Shown in pieces: positions 34,630 through 48,200 of a stretch of 64,000 nucleotides of DNA. The position numbers and the translations under genes are program-made. Position 1 is the stretch's first letter. Every line of letters begins with the position of its first letter. The notes under the pieces are model-generated. The model saw nothing but the letters and a program-made list of their open reading frames with translations. It was not told where the DNA came from and did not search any database. Source of the DNA: Ciona intestinalis (taxonomy: Eukaryota > Chordata > Ascidiacea > Phlebobranchia > Cionidae); the NCBI RefSeq assembly GCF_000224145.3, contig NC_020173.2:6311961-6375960 (forward strand). The letters run 5' to 3'.

Positions 34630-37600
34630 TCATCGCCTGAGACGCATGAAGAAAGCATGGGCGCATTCCCGGTCGTCGGGAGGGAGATATTTGTCGTAGA
34701 AATCCGCTTCGAATCGCTCAGGTTTAAACCCAAAGCGTTGATACAACAGCATGGCTGGGTTGGAGGCCGATACGTGCAGAGTCACGTCCTTTCCCATGCA
34801 AGTCTAAAGGAAATTGCGTCAGGTTACAAAAGCGCGTAAGGAACTTAACTTGGAAGTTTCAAAGCCAATACATTAATCTACACACAGCAATAGTTAGCGT
34901 ATCAACGTTACGCCCAACTTGCCAATGCGTTGATTGGTTTTATGACTAACAAAAGGTGTAAAATCCAATATAGTAGGTTGGGGTAAGATGGAACATCTTG
35001 TACCGTCCCATTTGGCAGCAACTTAATGTTTAAAGCTAATACATTAAGTGGGGACAACAGCCTCGCTTTTAACTGTCCTTATAAGTTTCCATTTTGATTA
35101 ATCCTTCGAACACGATAACGAAGATCAAATGATTAAACAAAAAAAGAAGGGAATTAGCAGCAAAACAACGGCAGTGGTTAATATGAATTCACCATATGAT
35201 GGATTCAACAGCCACGCTTTTAAACTATCGCTTTTCTCATGCGTTATACTCGTAGTTGTAATCGTTAACGTTAAACTACTTCACCATGCATCAAGCAATG
35301 AAATAGCGTCCAGTTACAAACGTAACATTGTATGGTGGAAATGTGACTTAAATGAAATTTATTAATCAACACGCACAGCAGTAGTTAGCTAAGCAACGTG
35401 AAGGTTTAATACTTAAATTATGAATGATTTTGCTTGGGGTTGAGTGATATTGTAGGGTGGGGTAAGATGGGACACGTTTTCATTCTATTCTCGTCCCATT
35501 CGGTAGTAAACAAATAGCATTGGTGTCCCATCCTCCCCCACCCTACTAGTACTATATAATACGATGCAGTAGAAAGGGTGCCATTTTCACATAATATCCC
35601 ATCCCATGTTTTCTAATCTTGTTTTAATAACAACAACGAAAAGGAGACGACGCTTTGGACTAAAAATACACGTTTTACGCGTTCAAATTCACATTGTATA
35701 AAGTGGGCAAAGATGGGACACCTTTAGCACATAATATCCAAATATCCTGATTGTGTTTTGAACAATTAACAACGGTCTATGGAAGTCGTGAGGATTCGGT
35801 TTTATGATTCGTTAAATGTTCTTTGTTTACTACCAAATGGGACGAGAAAATAAAACGAAAAGGTGTCCCATCTTCCCCCACCCTACTATATATTAGGGGA
35901 ACCTAACGAGTATTTTATTATACTTAGTTACATAAGTAAGGATATAGATTGGGCTTATTGTTCAGTGGCATATAAGGTCTCTAATGAATACACAATAGGA
36001 GTGCTTTACATTTTGTGTACGTGACTTAATCACGTTCGTAATGGGTCTAACATATTGATATTTGAGTTAATTAAATACCTATGTATGGGCATACGAGTGT
36101 GGAGCAAAAACAACCGCATACTACGTTCACGGTATTAGACTGCATAAGTATGTATGTAATTTATTTATTCTCATATGGCGTGGCAACGACAGCCGTTATA
36201 ATACGGCGTTCGGCAGGATTTAAGAATTTTATGTAATCGTAGGTTTTGCAGCCACGCTTTAATTTGATACTTTTTCTCACTAATTTTTATGACTGTCGTT
36301 TTGTTGCTAATTTCCTTCTCTTCGTTGCTTTAATTAATTTAAACTTCGCTATCGGGTTCGAAGAGATACATTTAAATAATATATGTGAAGTTTTTATCAA
36401 TACATAACCACACAACATTGTTGGAGTAATGGGCCAACTACGACTTAAACCCCAGGTCTTATGGCTTGCCTCACTGTAGGACCTTACCCATATAGAATAG
36501 AATGTGCATATACAATGTTGGGGTAATGGGCCAACTCTGGTATAAATCTCAGGTCGCATGGCATGCCTCAATGTAGGACCTTACCCATATAGAATGTGCA
36601 TATACAATGTTAGGGTAATGGGCCAACTCTGGCCTAAATCCCAGGTCTCATAGCATGCCACACTGTAGGACCTTACCCATATAGAATGTGCATATACAAT
36701 GTTAGGGTAATGGGCCAACTCTGGCCTAAATCCCAGGACCCATGGCATGCCTCAATGTAGGACCTCACCCTCACCCATATAGAATATATTTATACCATTA
36801 CCTGCATTAGATGATACAGCATGAAGGTCCCAATACCCGCATGTTGCCAATCCGGATGAACAAGTAGAAAGGAAATATAAGCTTGGTTGAATGAAACATC
36901 TGGAACCAGGAATCCAAACCCTACCACCATTTTCCTAGGGAATAAAAAAGTGAATTTAACTTGTATATCTCACATAGCAGGGTGATGACAGACAGTATGG
37001 GCTTAATGATTCCCCTATTGTGGTCGTATGTTTCCTTGAGCAAGACACCTAATGGCATTTGCTCCAACCAGTGGTCACTAATGGATTGTCTAAACTGCCA
37101 GCCCTATAGAAAATAACGACTGTCGTTGCCCCACTACGCGAGAATAAACAAATTAGTTGTAACTTAGAATAAATAAGTTATATTAATACATTCACTTACT
37201 TGTACAGAGCAACCACACTAAAGTCAGGATATTGCAAGCTCTCTGATAGATCAATGCCAGGCCAGAAGAAGTGTCGACACAATGCATTAATAGTTGGTAT
37301 GTGACGCGGACGCACGTAACAATAATCAATGGGAGATGCTACATCTGCTTGCCACGTTGTATCTGATCTAAGTGGAAGAAAATTGGGAAAGATTAAATTG
37401 ACATGGTATAAGCTTTGATACAAAATTCTTAAGTGTGTGACTTTTAAGTGTGTGAGTTCTGTAGAATCTATAAATGAGTGNNNNNNNNNNNNNNNNNNNN
37501 NNNNNNNNNNNNNNNNNNNNNNNNNNNNNNAATTATAAGTATGTAATCTTATTTATCCGCGCATGGCGGGATAACGACAGTCGTTATAACACGGGTGTTT

Positions 37601-40600
37601 TGTTCCATACACCTCGTGCCCGCTTACAAGTTACAACGTATGTATCTTATTTATCCGCGCATGGCGGGGTAACGACAGTCGTTATAACACGAGTGTTCTG
37701 TTTCATACACCTCGTACCCGCTTACAAGTTACCACGTATGTAACTTATTTATCCTCGCATGACGTGGCAACGACAGTTGTTATAACACGGGTGTTCTGTT
37801 CCATACACATCGTGTCTGCTTACAAGTTACCACGTATGTAACTTATTTATCCTCGCATGGCGTGGCAACGACAGTTGTTATAACACGGGTGTTCTGTTCC
37901 ATACACATCGTGTCTGCTTACAAGTTACCACGTATGTAACTTATTTATCCTCGCATGGCGTGGCAACAACAGTTGTTATAACACGGGTGTTCTGTTCCAT
38001 ACACATCGTGTCTGCTTACAAGTTACCACGTATGTAACTTATTTATCCTCGCATGGCGTGGCAACAACAGTTGTTATAACACGGGTGTTTAGTTCCATAC
38101 ACATCGTGTCTGCTTACAAGTTACCACGTATTATTATATGTAAACCATCAAACTTACTTATGATAATTCTCCACGATCTCAATGAGAACTTTTAACTTTG
38201 GAGGTTTCGTTTCAAAATCTCTTCGAATGAACGGCTTCAGGATTCTGGAAAAGTGCATAAAAATTAAACTGCAAAAAAATAAAATAAAATAAATAGAAAC
38301 AAAGTTGTTGTGGCGTGACATAATATAACATTTTTCATATTTTTTGTATTTTAGAAAAAATATAGCTTTTTACATGGAGTAACAATTTTGAAATGCTGTT
38401 TAATTATAACATTAAAAAAGCTTGGTAAAAGTAAGATACACTGTTGTAATACAATACATATACGTAGCTTTGTGTCCGGAACATACAAGCGTATCTGTGG
38501 GATCACTAACTAACACTGAACAACAAATCTTCTTTGTTTTGTTGTGTACAAATTATGAAAAGTAAGATAAATTGGTGTAATGAGCTACATATGAGACCGC
38601 AAACATTTGGCATAAAAGACACTGGCAAAGATTATGTTTAGCAAATTTAACTAAAGATTCCATATCCAAACTAGCTTGGTAGAAGGTAATATACATAACT
38701 TTTTTATACAGAAAGTAACAATTTTGCTTTTGATTTCAAGAAAGTTAGATAAAATAGTGTGATGAGCTACATACGACCACCAACCTTTGTGTGTAAGGAC
38801 TGACTATCAGTTGTTGTTCGGATGTTAGCTCGTTCGATCCAACCAGCTTCTGTTTGAAAGTCCGTCGAGATTCATCCGCACCGTATAGCTTGGGGTCGGA
38901 TGACTGGAATATACAATATAGAATTTGTAACTATTTTAATGTATAGTGGCACAGTGTGTGCAGCCCAATTTTAGTCCAAAAAATATAGATCAATTTTAGT
39001 TCAAAATAGGATTGGGGAAATACAACATAGATTTTGCAACTATTTTTAAAGTGCTCATTTTTGGGTCAGAAAATAAGGTTTTAAAACTGGGCAAGACAAT
39101 TAATAGTAATTGCTGAGTTAGGGAAATTACAGAAAAAAATGTTAAAAAATAATCTTAAAAAATTCAAGGCACATAACTAGTTACATTCAAATATGAAAGT
39201 AAAGTTTTATCTGTTAGCAACAACTGAAGAGAATAAATAAGTTTTATTCTATTTTATTTTATTTGGATGAGGTCCTTGGGGACCTGGGATTTAGACCAGA
39301 GTTGGCCCATTACCCCAACATTTCTATTGTATATGGGTGAGATCCTACAGTGTGGCACGTCATGGGACTTAGGATTTAGACCAGAGTTAGCCCATTACCC
39401 CAACATTGTATATGCACATTATATTCTATATGGGTGAGGTCTTACAGTGAAGACACCATGGGACCTGAGATTTAGACCAGAGTTGGCCATTACCCCAACA
39501 CCCTTGTAAGTCCGAAAGTGACGTGTTCGCGATAGTGAATTCCTTTATTTATGTTCTGACTCAAGCGGCCTGGCTAAGTCTCGAGAATAAACAAGTTACA
39601 TCCAACCATGAATATAAACCCACCAAGAATCGATCCAACACCCGGTGCTCCCCACGTTGAACCACCGGGTTATATTTGGGACCATCTGATGTTGGTATGA
39701 TGAGGTTTTGTTCCCTACTTAACAACCTACGTACTGTGTCATCAAAGTTGAAAACAGAGAGTCCAAGTTGACGTTTCTTCTGTGGAGTATATGTGCAATG
39801 TAAGGAGTGGCGGGGGTGGCATTTCAACACAACTTTTAAGAGTATTTGAATTTTTGCGCTGTTGAGTTTCATCAGCCTGATGAAGACAGCGAGTATATGA
39901 CGCTGAAACATCCATATGCAAATAAATGGCAGAAGAGTTTCTTACATTCATTTGAAAAGTGTAATATATAACAGAAACACTTATATAACAGCTACCTGCT
40001 TAGTTTATCAATAACAGTTCACCTACCTTAGGAGTCTTAATAATAAACTTTTTTCTAAATGCTGGTTTTGAAATAATTTCCAAAAAATCAAACTAGATTT
40101 ATATCAGACTTATAATATTTTTACAGCAACAGCAAACATATATATAAATATGTATAACAAACCACCTGTCTAAGCAACAACTTTCTCCTCAACCTCCTCC
40201 CATCAACATCATCTTCAACTTTAGAGTGATGGAGAAGTTTCTTCACAAGTTTTCGCTCCTCGTATAAATTCATCATTCGGATCCTAAGGTTAATATTAAG
40301 GTTTTGTAATAAAAGGCCAAGGTAAAATAATAATAAAATAAAATAAAAGGCGGTTTGCTAAAACTTAAATGAATAAAACCTGCATGTAACTTATTTATCC
40401 TTGCATGTTAAGGTACCAACAGTCATTATAATACGGGTGTTCTGTTTCATACACCTTGTACTCGCTTATAAGTTACCACGTATGTGACTTTGTGAAAAAT
40501 TGATTAGGTGCCACCCATAAGGGTAGTAGAAACAAGCCTTGGACCCGGATCCTTTAGTCTCGACCAGAGGAATTCCACAAATGTTCATTTAAGGAAAACA

Positions 40601-43600
40601 AACTGTTTGTTAATTTACCAAACATTGAACATATTTTGACTTTGGGACCAAGTTTCATGTTAGTTAACTAAACAGTGAACATACTTTGGTTTATCATCTT
40701 CCTCAGCTGCGACAATGGGTTTGGTTTCTCTTTTCTCCGGAAGGAACATCGACTTTGTGACATTTGGTTTGATTGAAGGGGGGACGGATGCCACCGAGCT
40801 GGAGGTGTCTTCCATCGCTTCTGGGGGGTTGGAACAAATATTGGTAAACTAGAAGTAACACTGTATGGCCAGCATGTTAGACGTTTATAACTTTAGGATT
40901 TTTATAAATTAAATTTCACGCTGTGGCTGAGCATCTGTCAAGCCTGTATCATGGCATAATTGTTGGGTATTTCATTTTCTACAAATTAATTTTGCCGACA
41001 AATGTCAACTTTGTGTCAGGCCTTTGTTCCAGCAGACTATGCCCTTATAACTTTATGCAATCACTGGGTGCTCGCCCTGTTGGGTAACAAGCCAAACCCA
41101 TCCATCTATATATAACATAACCCACCAGTCCTATGCCCATCACCCCCCACTCCCCCCTCCCCACCACGTTGGTGCAGAATATCCTCGGTGTCCGATTCAT
41201 CACTGATAGCATTGAGGGGGAGGGTGGGGTCGATCTTCGCTTCTTTTGTGTGTTGGGTCTTGAAGTCCTTTAAAGATGGTAATTACAGAACAGAATATTT
41301 TTACTTTTGTAATTTTCTTTATAGTTCAGGTTATTTTTTTATTTTCATATTTTTTTCAATTTTTATGTGGTTCTTGATACTACCGAGCCTAAACCCCAGG
41401 CTACCCACATTGTAGGACCTCACCCATATAGAATAGAATGTGCATATACAATGCTAAATAGTGGACCAACTCTGGCATAAATCTCAGGCCCCCTGACGTG
41501 CACATACAGCATAGAATGCACAAACTGTAGGGCAAGATACTAATTGTAAAACTCTGATGCAAGTAATGTTAACTCACATTAACCAATACAAGACAATAAT
41601 CCCAACTTACCAAGGATGAAATAGAACTTGAAGGCGAGGAAGGCCGAGGTGAATCTTGCGCAATATTTGACACGTTGGACACGTTTGACACGGGTGAGTC
41701 TATGGGACTTTTCTCTTCACTTAAGTTCGCTTCTTGCTGGTGTTGGGAAAAAAATTTATGTATATATATATAAATATACTGCAAATCATAACATATGTAT
41801 TTACTCTTTGATTAAAAAATACAGATCACAGTAACAAAAAAACAGTCGCCATTACCACTTATTGGTTGTTCCAGCTCATTATACGATATTCAAGTTAGAT
41901 ATATCCTTTGTAACTCATAAGGGCCGGGGAGTTTTATAAACCAAAATTTGGGTCCCCCCCCGGGGGTTTTTGCCCCGTCATGCGAGGATAAATAAGTTAC
42001 ATACATGATAACTTGTAAGCAGGCACAAGGTGTATGAAACAGAACACCCGTGTTATAACAACTGTTGTTGCCCCGCCATGCGAGGATAAAAAGGTCTCTT
42101 TTATTCAATAACTCATTGGATGCATCTCTTAAACTTATGCAACAAGCATTTTCTACTTACAGCCTCAATATAAGTTACCCCCGACCACACCACAGAATAC
42201 TTACAATCAACGCAGCTTTCTTTAACCTTGCATTCCGAGCGTGAACCATGTGCGATCTTCTACGTGAACCGGATCGCCCCGATCCAAACGGGAGGCGACG
42301 TGGCTTGTATTCTGGTGGGTGGGTGTAAGTTGTTTATTCTCCATGATAGGGCAACAAGTTACTACGTATGTAACATCGACAGTCTTTATAACACGGGTGT
42401 TCTGTTTCATACACCTCTGCTTGCGCATAAATACAATATGGAATAATTGAATTAAAAAATAAATAAAAAAAAATTAGCATCAAAACGACAGTCATTAAAA
42501 TACGCTACGGGCCTATTGGTCAAATAAAAAGTCTAAATGCTAAACCAACAATATAAAAAAAAATCGGAGACTTACATTTATAAGTATAGCCTAATGACCC
42601 TTCCATAAACAATAATAAAAAACATATATTTTTATAACTTTTTAATAAACAACAAAACAACAGCTTACTTGGTGTGTTAATGATCACGGCACCAGGAACA
42701 TACTCAGGGGCTTGTGTCGGGTCGACCAATCTCCACCAACCAGAGTCCTTGAATATGCCGTGCCCACTCTGGAACCTGATGGGGTTGCCAGCTGAAAGCA
42801 CACTGCCCACTGTACATGTCCATTGGTTTGTCTTCTTTTTGCTGCGGGTGGATTGAATACAAGTTAATATATGGGCTTACAGTGTGGGAAAGAATGTGCA
42901 ATTGTAGAAAAATAAATGTGCTACGAAAATGTAACACACGAAAATCAAGTCCAACTAATTGTTTATATGGGGGGGGTATTATGCATTCCCTGTTACAATT
43001 CCATAGCACTAGATCCTGAATACGTACAATTGTGAAAGTGCAATAACAAACATTACAAAGCACTAAATTGTACCAAAGACATTTGTAAGTGACACAACAT
43101 TTTTCCGAACATTCGACACAATAAACATGTGTTGTCCATGTTTTTTCCGATAAAGTCATCCGGTAAAAAACGTTGAACCATATTTGTTGCAAGAATGCGG
43201 TAAAATTGGGATCTGTACTTTCTAAATGTGTTTACCAAACTAAATATCCTTACCTTTCCCCAAAGAATGAATCCCAGTGTTTATCAATAAAAAGACAAAT
43301 GTCTTCTTTCCACTTAAAGAATCCCTGTTTCCCCATGCTTGTTTGGGCAAGGTTGTATAAAGATAATGACACAACTTGGATCCTGGAGGGAAGAATGGTA
43401 AAGTTATTGAAAAGAATCAAGCGCTACGAAAATGTAGATGACAAAAATTTAGTTCAATTGTATAAAAATATATATATTTTGCCCAAATGACATTGTCAGT
43501 CTCTGCAAAAAATGCAAAAAAAATAAAACTTAGTTAAAATGGAATTGTATTACTTTAACTCAGTTTGCAATAAATAACTACTTAGTGTCTGCAATATAGA

Positions 43601-44309
43601 TTAAATTCTAAGCAATTGAGGGGCAGATGTAGCTAAAATAAGCATTCGTGACTAGGAATAAAAGTATTAAAGTAATTGAATTTACCACGTCACTTTCATC
43701 CTGGTGTAAGTTTCTTTTCCGCCGTTGCATGAGGAACACATGAACGTAAAATAATTATCGCCCAACACTGAGTTTGGGGGGCCAGAATGTAGGCAATCTG
43801 GGGTAAAGTAAAAGTTGGATGAAGAATTTGCTGAAAGCATATCTTTGAACGGATTTAACTTGTTAAAAAACCTTGCGTGGCCGGAAAAACGTGAGTTGTT
43901 ATAATACACGGGTGTTGTGTTACATACAGCTTGTGCCCGCTTATGAGTTACCACGTGTGTAACTTTGTGGGGAATGTTTTTTGGGTGGCTCACAATTTAG
44001 ACAAACTATTGGTAATCACTGGGTTGGAGTAATTGTCCCTTTAGTTACCCCCCTATGTAATAAACATAAACTTAATATTTATATATATATATATATTCTT
44101 TTAAAATATATGGTATAGCATACAATAACGATTTACAACATTAGCAGATACATACTTGAATGGACCCAACTTTTACATCCATCGCAATGAAACGCAAGAA
44201 TTCCATCTTTAGCACATTCGCAATATGCGCATTTCGATAAATTCTTGTCTTTTTCGGCCGAATCTTCAGTGGAAGTGACGTCAACGTCCACCTGTTCAAC
44301 TTCTGACAT
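34630..44309 (-). CDS. KAT14: KAT14 (CSRP2BP) histone acetyltransferase, 663 aa, 15 exons
   Basis: Orthologue of KAT14, the GNAT-fold subunit of the metazoan ATAC acetyltransferase complex, nuclear. Exons: 44156-44309 (ATG 44309), 43686-43797, 43254-43382, 42669-42841, 42205-42311, 41611-41736, 41168-41267, 40685-40820, 40166-40283, 39624-39779, 38785-38903, 38158-38244, 37200-37367, 36802-36934, 34630-34803 (TGA). All phases close. An N-terminal Cys/His cluster (CAYCECAKDG, HCDGCKSWVH, MCSSC) is followed by the conserved GFFKWKEDICLFIDKHW and GWWRLVD. The C-terminal third (about residues 510-663) carries DYCYVRPRHIPTINALC, FFWPGIDLSESLQYPDFSVV and the GNAT segment with acetyl-CoA loop WQHAGIG, ending FFMRLRR. 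Human KAT14 is longer (782 aa); the shortening is in the Ser-rich middle. Donor of exon 41168 (gtggtg) is weak. Confidence 0.96.
35450..35550. mobile_element. Family B MITE, internally deleted, about 100 bp
   Basis: Both inverted ends are intact (tagggtggggtaagatgg, catcctcccccaccctacta) but the core aacaattaacaacg block is absent. A truncated end lies at 34971-35025. Confidence 0.8.
35697..35888 (+). mobile_element. Family B MITE, full length
   Basis: tataaagtgggcaaagatgg to catcttcccccaccctacta in the last KAT14 intron. Confidence 0.8.
36415..36788. repeat. Family C tandem array, four units of 92-97 bp
   Basis: Each unit has gggtaatgggccaactctgg, a caggtc/caggac variant, gcatgcc, gtaggacc and cccatatagaa. 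The array ends 14 bp from the donor of KAT14 exon 36802-36934. Confidence 0.9.
36990..37150 (+). repeat. Family A SINE with internally deleted tail
   Basis: Core (gcaagacacctaatggc) joined straight to the tail end (cgactgtcgttgccccacta). Confidence 0.65.
37481..37530. other. Assembly gap, 50 N
   Basis: Gap at the left border of the 98-bp array, probably a collapse of further repeat units. Confidence 0.99.
37541..38133 (-). repeat. SINE tail array, 6 x 98 bp
   Basis: Six units with the phase mark cacgtatg at 37637, 37735, 37833, 37931, 38029 and 38127, exactly 98 bp apart. The last four share private variants (catcgtgtctgc) and so arose by recent local duplication. Lies in a KAT14 intron, 24 bp from exon 38158-38244. 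Confidence 0.92.
38300..38760. other. KAT14 intron, AT-rich
   Basis: No repeat family or exon recognised. 38905-39240 is similar. Confidence 0.5.
39285..39505. repeat. Family C array, three units, reversed
   Basis: Repeats of ttagaccagagttggcccat followed by taccccaacattgtatatg and gggtgaggtcctac. A two-to-three-unit array of the same orientation lies at 51500-51700. Confidence 0.85.
40378..40570 (-). repeat. Family A SINE with worn head
   Basis: Tail, shortened core and a head remnant (cggatcctttagtctcgacc) in a KAT14 intron. Confidence 0.65.
41905..42100 (+). repeat. Family A SINE tail doublet
   Basis: Two tail pieces; the first is disrupted by an unusual G/C run (gtccccccccgggggttttt) that may be a sequencing or assembly artefact. 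A minus fragment lies at 42335-42425. Confidence 0.6.
43868..44050 (-). repeat. Family A SINE, tail and core
   Basis: Minus copy in KAT14 intron 1, ending in the ggtaatcactgggttggag core. Confidence 0.65.
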
Positions 44310-45261
44310 CTTACATACAGCAGTCGGCTACTATAGGATATTATCTGCCTATTATAATTGCATTTGTGTTTTTATTATGTCGTTAATTTAAGAAATGTCA
44401 CTTTAAATTTTGCGCCAGTGGGCGCCATGTTTATTTACTATTTTTGTGGAGAGAAGAGATTTCAACAAAACACACATTTGCGTACGCGTTTTGTATTTTT
44501 CGAACAAAAAATAGCGATTAAGGCGTGAAACTGAACTGTATTTCTTCGTTTATTTTTAGGTAAAATTTCAAGTTTACATCACGCGAAAGTAAAACACCGA
44601 ACGTAACGGTTTAAACACAGCGCATGCTAAGCCAAAATTCGACTCCCATAAAAACGAATTCCACCAATCAAAGGTACGAAAACACCCAAGACGAGTTTAA
44701 TGGTTACCTGTCCCTGCAAAAGACGTAGTGGTACTTAGGGCATCTTATTTCAGACACTACAACATTACCGTGTTGCGTATAGTGAGGCCCTAGCCAAAAC
44801 GAAAAGCGAATAATACAAAGGTCTCTTTAGCAGTTAACATGCGAAGTTGTCATTCCGTTTCTTTCTGGTAAACTTGCCCGTGTCCTCACGACTTCCATAG
44901 ACGGTTGTTAATTGTTTAAAACACGATCAGGATATTTGGGTATACTTTCTACACGGAGTTTATGCAGATGACACTCTCACGTGCTTAACAGGAACGCTGG
45001 AATTTTATATTTTGACGACAAACCGAACACGTCGGTGAAACAAATGGCAGGAAACGCAGTGGTTGAAACAAAGGCGCCAAACCTGGGGTGGCAGGGTAGG
45101 CAGGCCAACCCTAAAGTGTTTTGCATTAATCAGTAAACGTTACAATTATTAAGTCAATTTTGTTTCACAAGATTGTGTTTCTAACTATCCCTGCCTTCCC
45201 TGTGTTTATAAAGTTTGGCGTCTATGATTGGAAACATGAGAAAACTTGAACCAAATGGATC
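44310..45261. other. KAT14 promoter region and intergenic DNA
   Basis: About 100 nt upstream of the KAT14 ATG is gggcgccatgtttattta, which reads as a YY1-type site on the minus strand. A MITE core fragment lies at 44875-44945. The rest shows nothing recognisable up to the end of the chromatin gene. Confidence 0.45.
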
Positions 45262-48200
45262 TCATCTAATAATAACACGAATATCATGGGGATAATCATC
45301 GCACAGTGTGACAGCATACGGCCCAACGTCATGGTCATCGTCCGTATATTCTACTTCGAATTCCGACTTGCCAACTTTGTTTGGTAGAAGGCGTAAGATC
45401 TTACCGTTGTACCAACGACTGCTACCTTTGGGAGTTTGCCATCGGTGTAGAATGCGTGTACCACTGCGGGAAAATAGCTGTTTAATATAAGCATTGGCAA
45501 CAAATAACATCTGTTTTAACCCACACTTTTTTTCCAATTACATCTTAATTTGTTTCAAGAAGTACAACTGGTGAGTTTATTGTATGTTGGTTTTATTTAA
45601 TACTTTTATTAAAGTAGTTTTTCTGCGGTAATGGGCCAAGTCTGGCCTAAATCCCTGGTCCTCACGGACCTCACCCATACAGAATAGAAAGTAGTTTTTA
45701 CCCGCAGTGGGTTTTAACAACTGTTGTTTTGTTGCTAATTCCCCTCTCTTCGTTGTTTTTATTAATTTGATCTTCGCTATCTTATTCGAAGATATTATAA
45801 GTTGTTAACAACACAAGCATATCAACAGTTATTAACTTCCTACCGGCGAAATAATCTTTTTCCTCCCGGGGATCGTGGAACGTATTCCTCTTCTTTGCTT
45901 TCGGCATCTTCGCGTTTCTTCAGCTCAGTGGCGAAAATAGGGGGAGGGCCAGCATTCTCGTCCACCTCAACAGGGGTGGTTATGGACAACACACCTCCTG
46001 GTCGTACTGCAATGAGAAAATAAATATTTAGTTTGTCCTTGCACAAACATAAAACTTGATCCTTCCATGTAAAGTTACTCCAGCACAACAGTCCAAAACT
46101 AACTCAAAGATAAAGTAGTGTGTATCCTTTGGCAAAAACTTTAAAAAAAAGATTTTATAAAAAAATTTTTTAAAAAACAACCACTCACAAAGCTACATAC
46201 GTGGTAACTTGTAAGCGGGCATGAGGTGTTTGAAACAGAACACCCGTGTTATAACAACTGTTGTTGCCCCACCATGCGAGGATAAATAAGTTACATACAT
46301 GGTAACTTGTAAGCGGGCATGAGGTGTATGAAACAGAACACTGCTGTTGTAACAACAAACAAGGTACATTTAAGTTAGAATATTAAACTTTTTAAGTATC
46401 TAGTTATCATAGCACATACAACATACCAGTAAGTGAGACTCCCTGTGCGTGACAAACACTCTTATGATGTCGATTGAAATCGCTTTCGTCGGTAAATACG
46501 AGAAAACAGGTCGGACATTTTGTCTTTATAACTTCACCTGCAGTGGAAAACGGAATATAATTTACAAAAGAATCTGCAAAACATTGAATTTCTTATCAGG
46601 AGCGTTTTAACTAAATGATGAAAGTGTAATATTTGCTCATGAATGTCTTTAATACTTCATCTGTGGGTGAACTTACAATTAATAAACAAAATCTCTTAAA
46701 ATCATTGTCTGGTACAGTGGTTGAATGGGTTCGAGGCTCGACACTGCTGCTATTTTGGGTATTTATCCTTAGACACCTATGTATAAGCTGTTATCCTTAA
46801 ATAAAGTCAATTGAAACAAGTTACCTTACCTTCTGAATTGTCAGCTTTGCTTGCAGTGGAAGGTGGGTGGGCCACACTTTGCTGTTTATCCGTCTGTTTG
46901 AACAAAATAAAACAAATTTAAATAATATATGTATTAAAAAACAAACATTTAAAAAAATAATACTTAAACATATGATGTCACCCCTGTTTAATAAGTTGGG
47001 CTGACACCCTAGACACCCTTAACGTTCTTCCTGGGTTAAATCCTGTGGCATGCCTCACTATAGGTGTGACATGCCTCACTATAGGATTCATATAGAATAT
47101 ACATCATTGTATTTCCCACCTCATCTGAAACATCCGATTCACAAGACACTGTGTATTTCTCTGCCATTTTCTTGATGTGAACACGAGGTACTTTAAGAAC
47201 CGGTTGTTCGTCGGATTCCTGAGGAATGTGAAGTTATCTAATGAGATTTTGACGGTATTCCAATGGTATTATAACAAAACACACAAAATTATAACAAGCA
47301 TTTATAGTTTAGCTTCTTAATGTATGAAACAGAACACTGGTGTTATAACGACTGTCTTGCCCCGTCATGGCAGGATAAATATTACTCTTCAAAAAATTCC
47401 AAATAATAAAATAATACTTCTAGCTATTGTGGTAATTTTTTAAAATGAAACAAAAAGGATGGGATTCATGAAACACTCACACTGGCAGCAGTCTCAATAG
47501 GAGGTGGTGAGAGTTTCCGCTTCAAATTCCTTTTCTGGTATTTTACGACTGGAGTTCTTTTCTTTGCTAAGTTCGTTTCTGTAGCAATTTCTTCATCTTT
47601 AGCAGAAAGTGGTTTCGGGTCTTCAGGTTGATTCGGAAGCTTTATGACTTTGTTTTTTACTTCTATAGTTTGTGTTTTCCTAACAGGTCGGTTCAGGATA
47701 TTGTTAACTTTCTTTATGGGTGGCACAGGGGTTTTGGGCTGCGGTATTTCAACAGGTTTCTTTTCTGCAGTATCTGCTTCTGTTGGGTGTAATGAAGTTA
47801 TAACATGGATTAATGTGGCTGTTAGTGTGGTGGAGAAATGTGAATACTTATCTTCGCATGTCGTGCAACGACATTCTTATAACACATGATTGTGTTCTGT
47901 TTCATACACCTCGTGTCGCTTACAAGTTACCATGTATGTAACTTATATATCCTCGCATGGAGGGACAACAACAGTCTTTATGACACAGGTGTTCTGTATC
48001 AAAAACTTTGTGCCCGCTTCGAAGTGAATATATATAGGATAATTTTTTTCAAATAAATTTATTCGTTGATAAATATGAAACATAACCCACCAGTCGTAGA
48101 AGATCCATCGTACGATGAAATGACTTCAGCATCGTAGAATAAACCATCGGAATATTTAACAGCAACCTAGATAAGAATGTATTTATTAAACTTATATATA

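Noticed and set aside
41935-41975. G/C run inside a SINE as a functional site
   Set aside because: More likely a base-calling or assembly artefact in an otherwise ordinary SINE tail.
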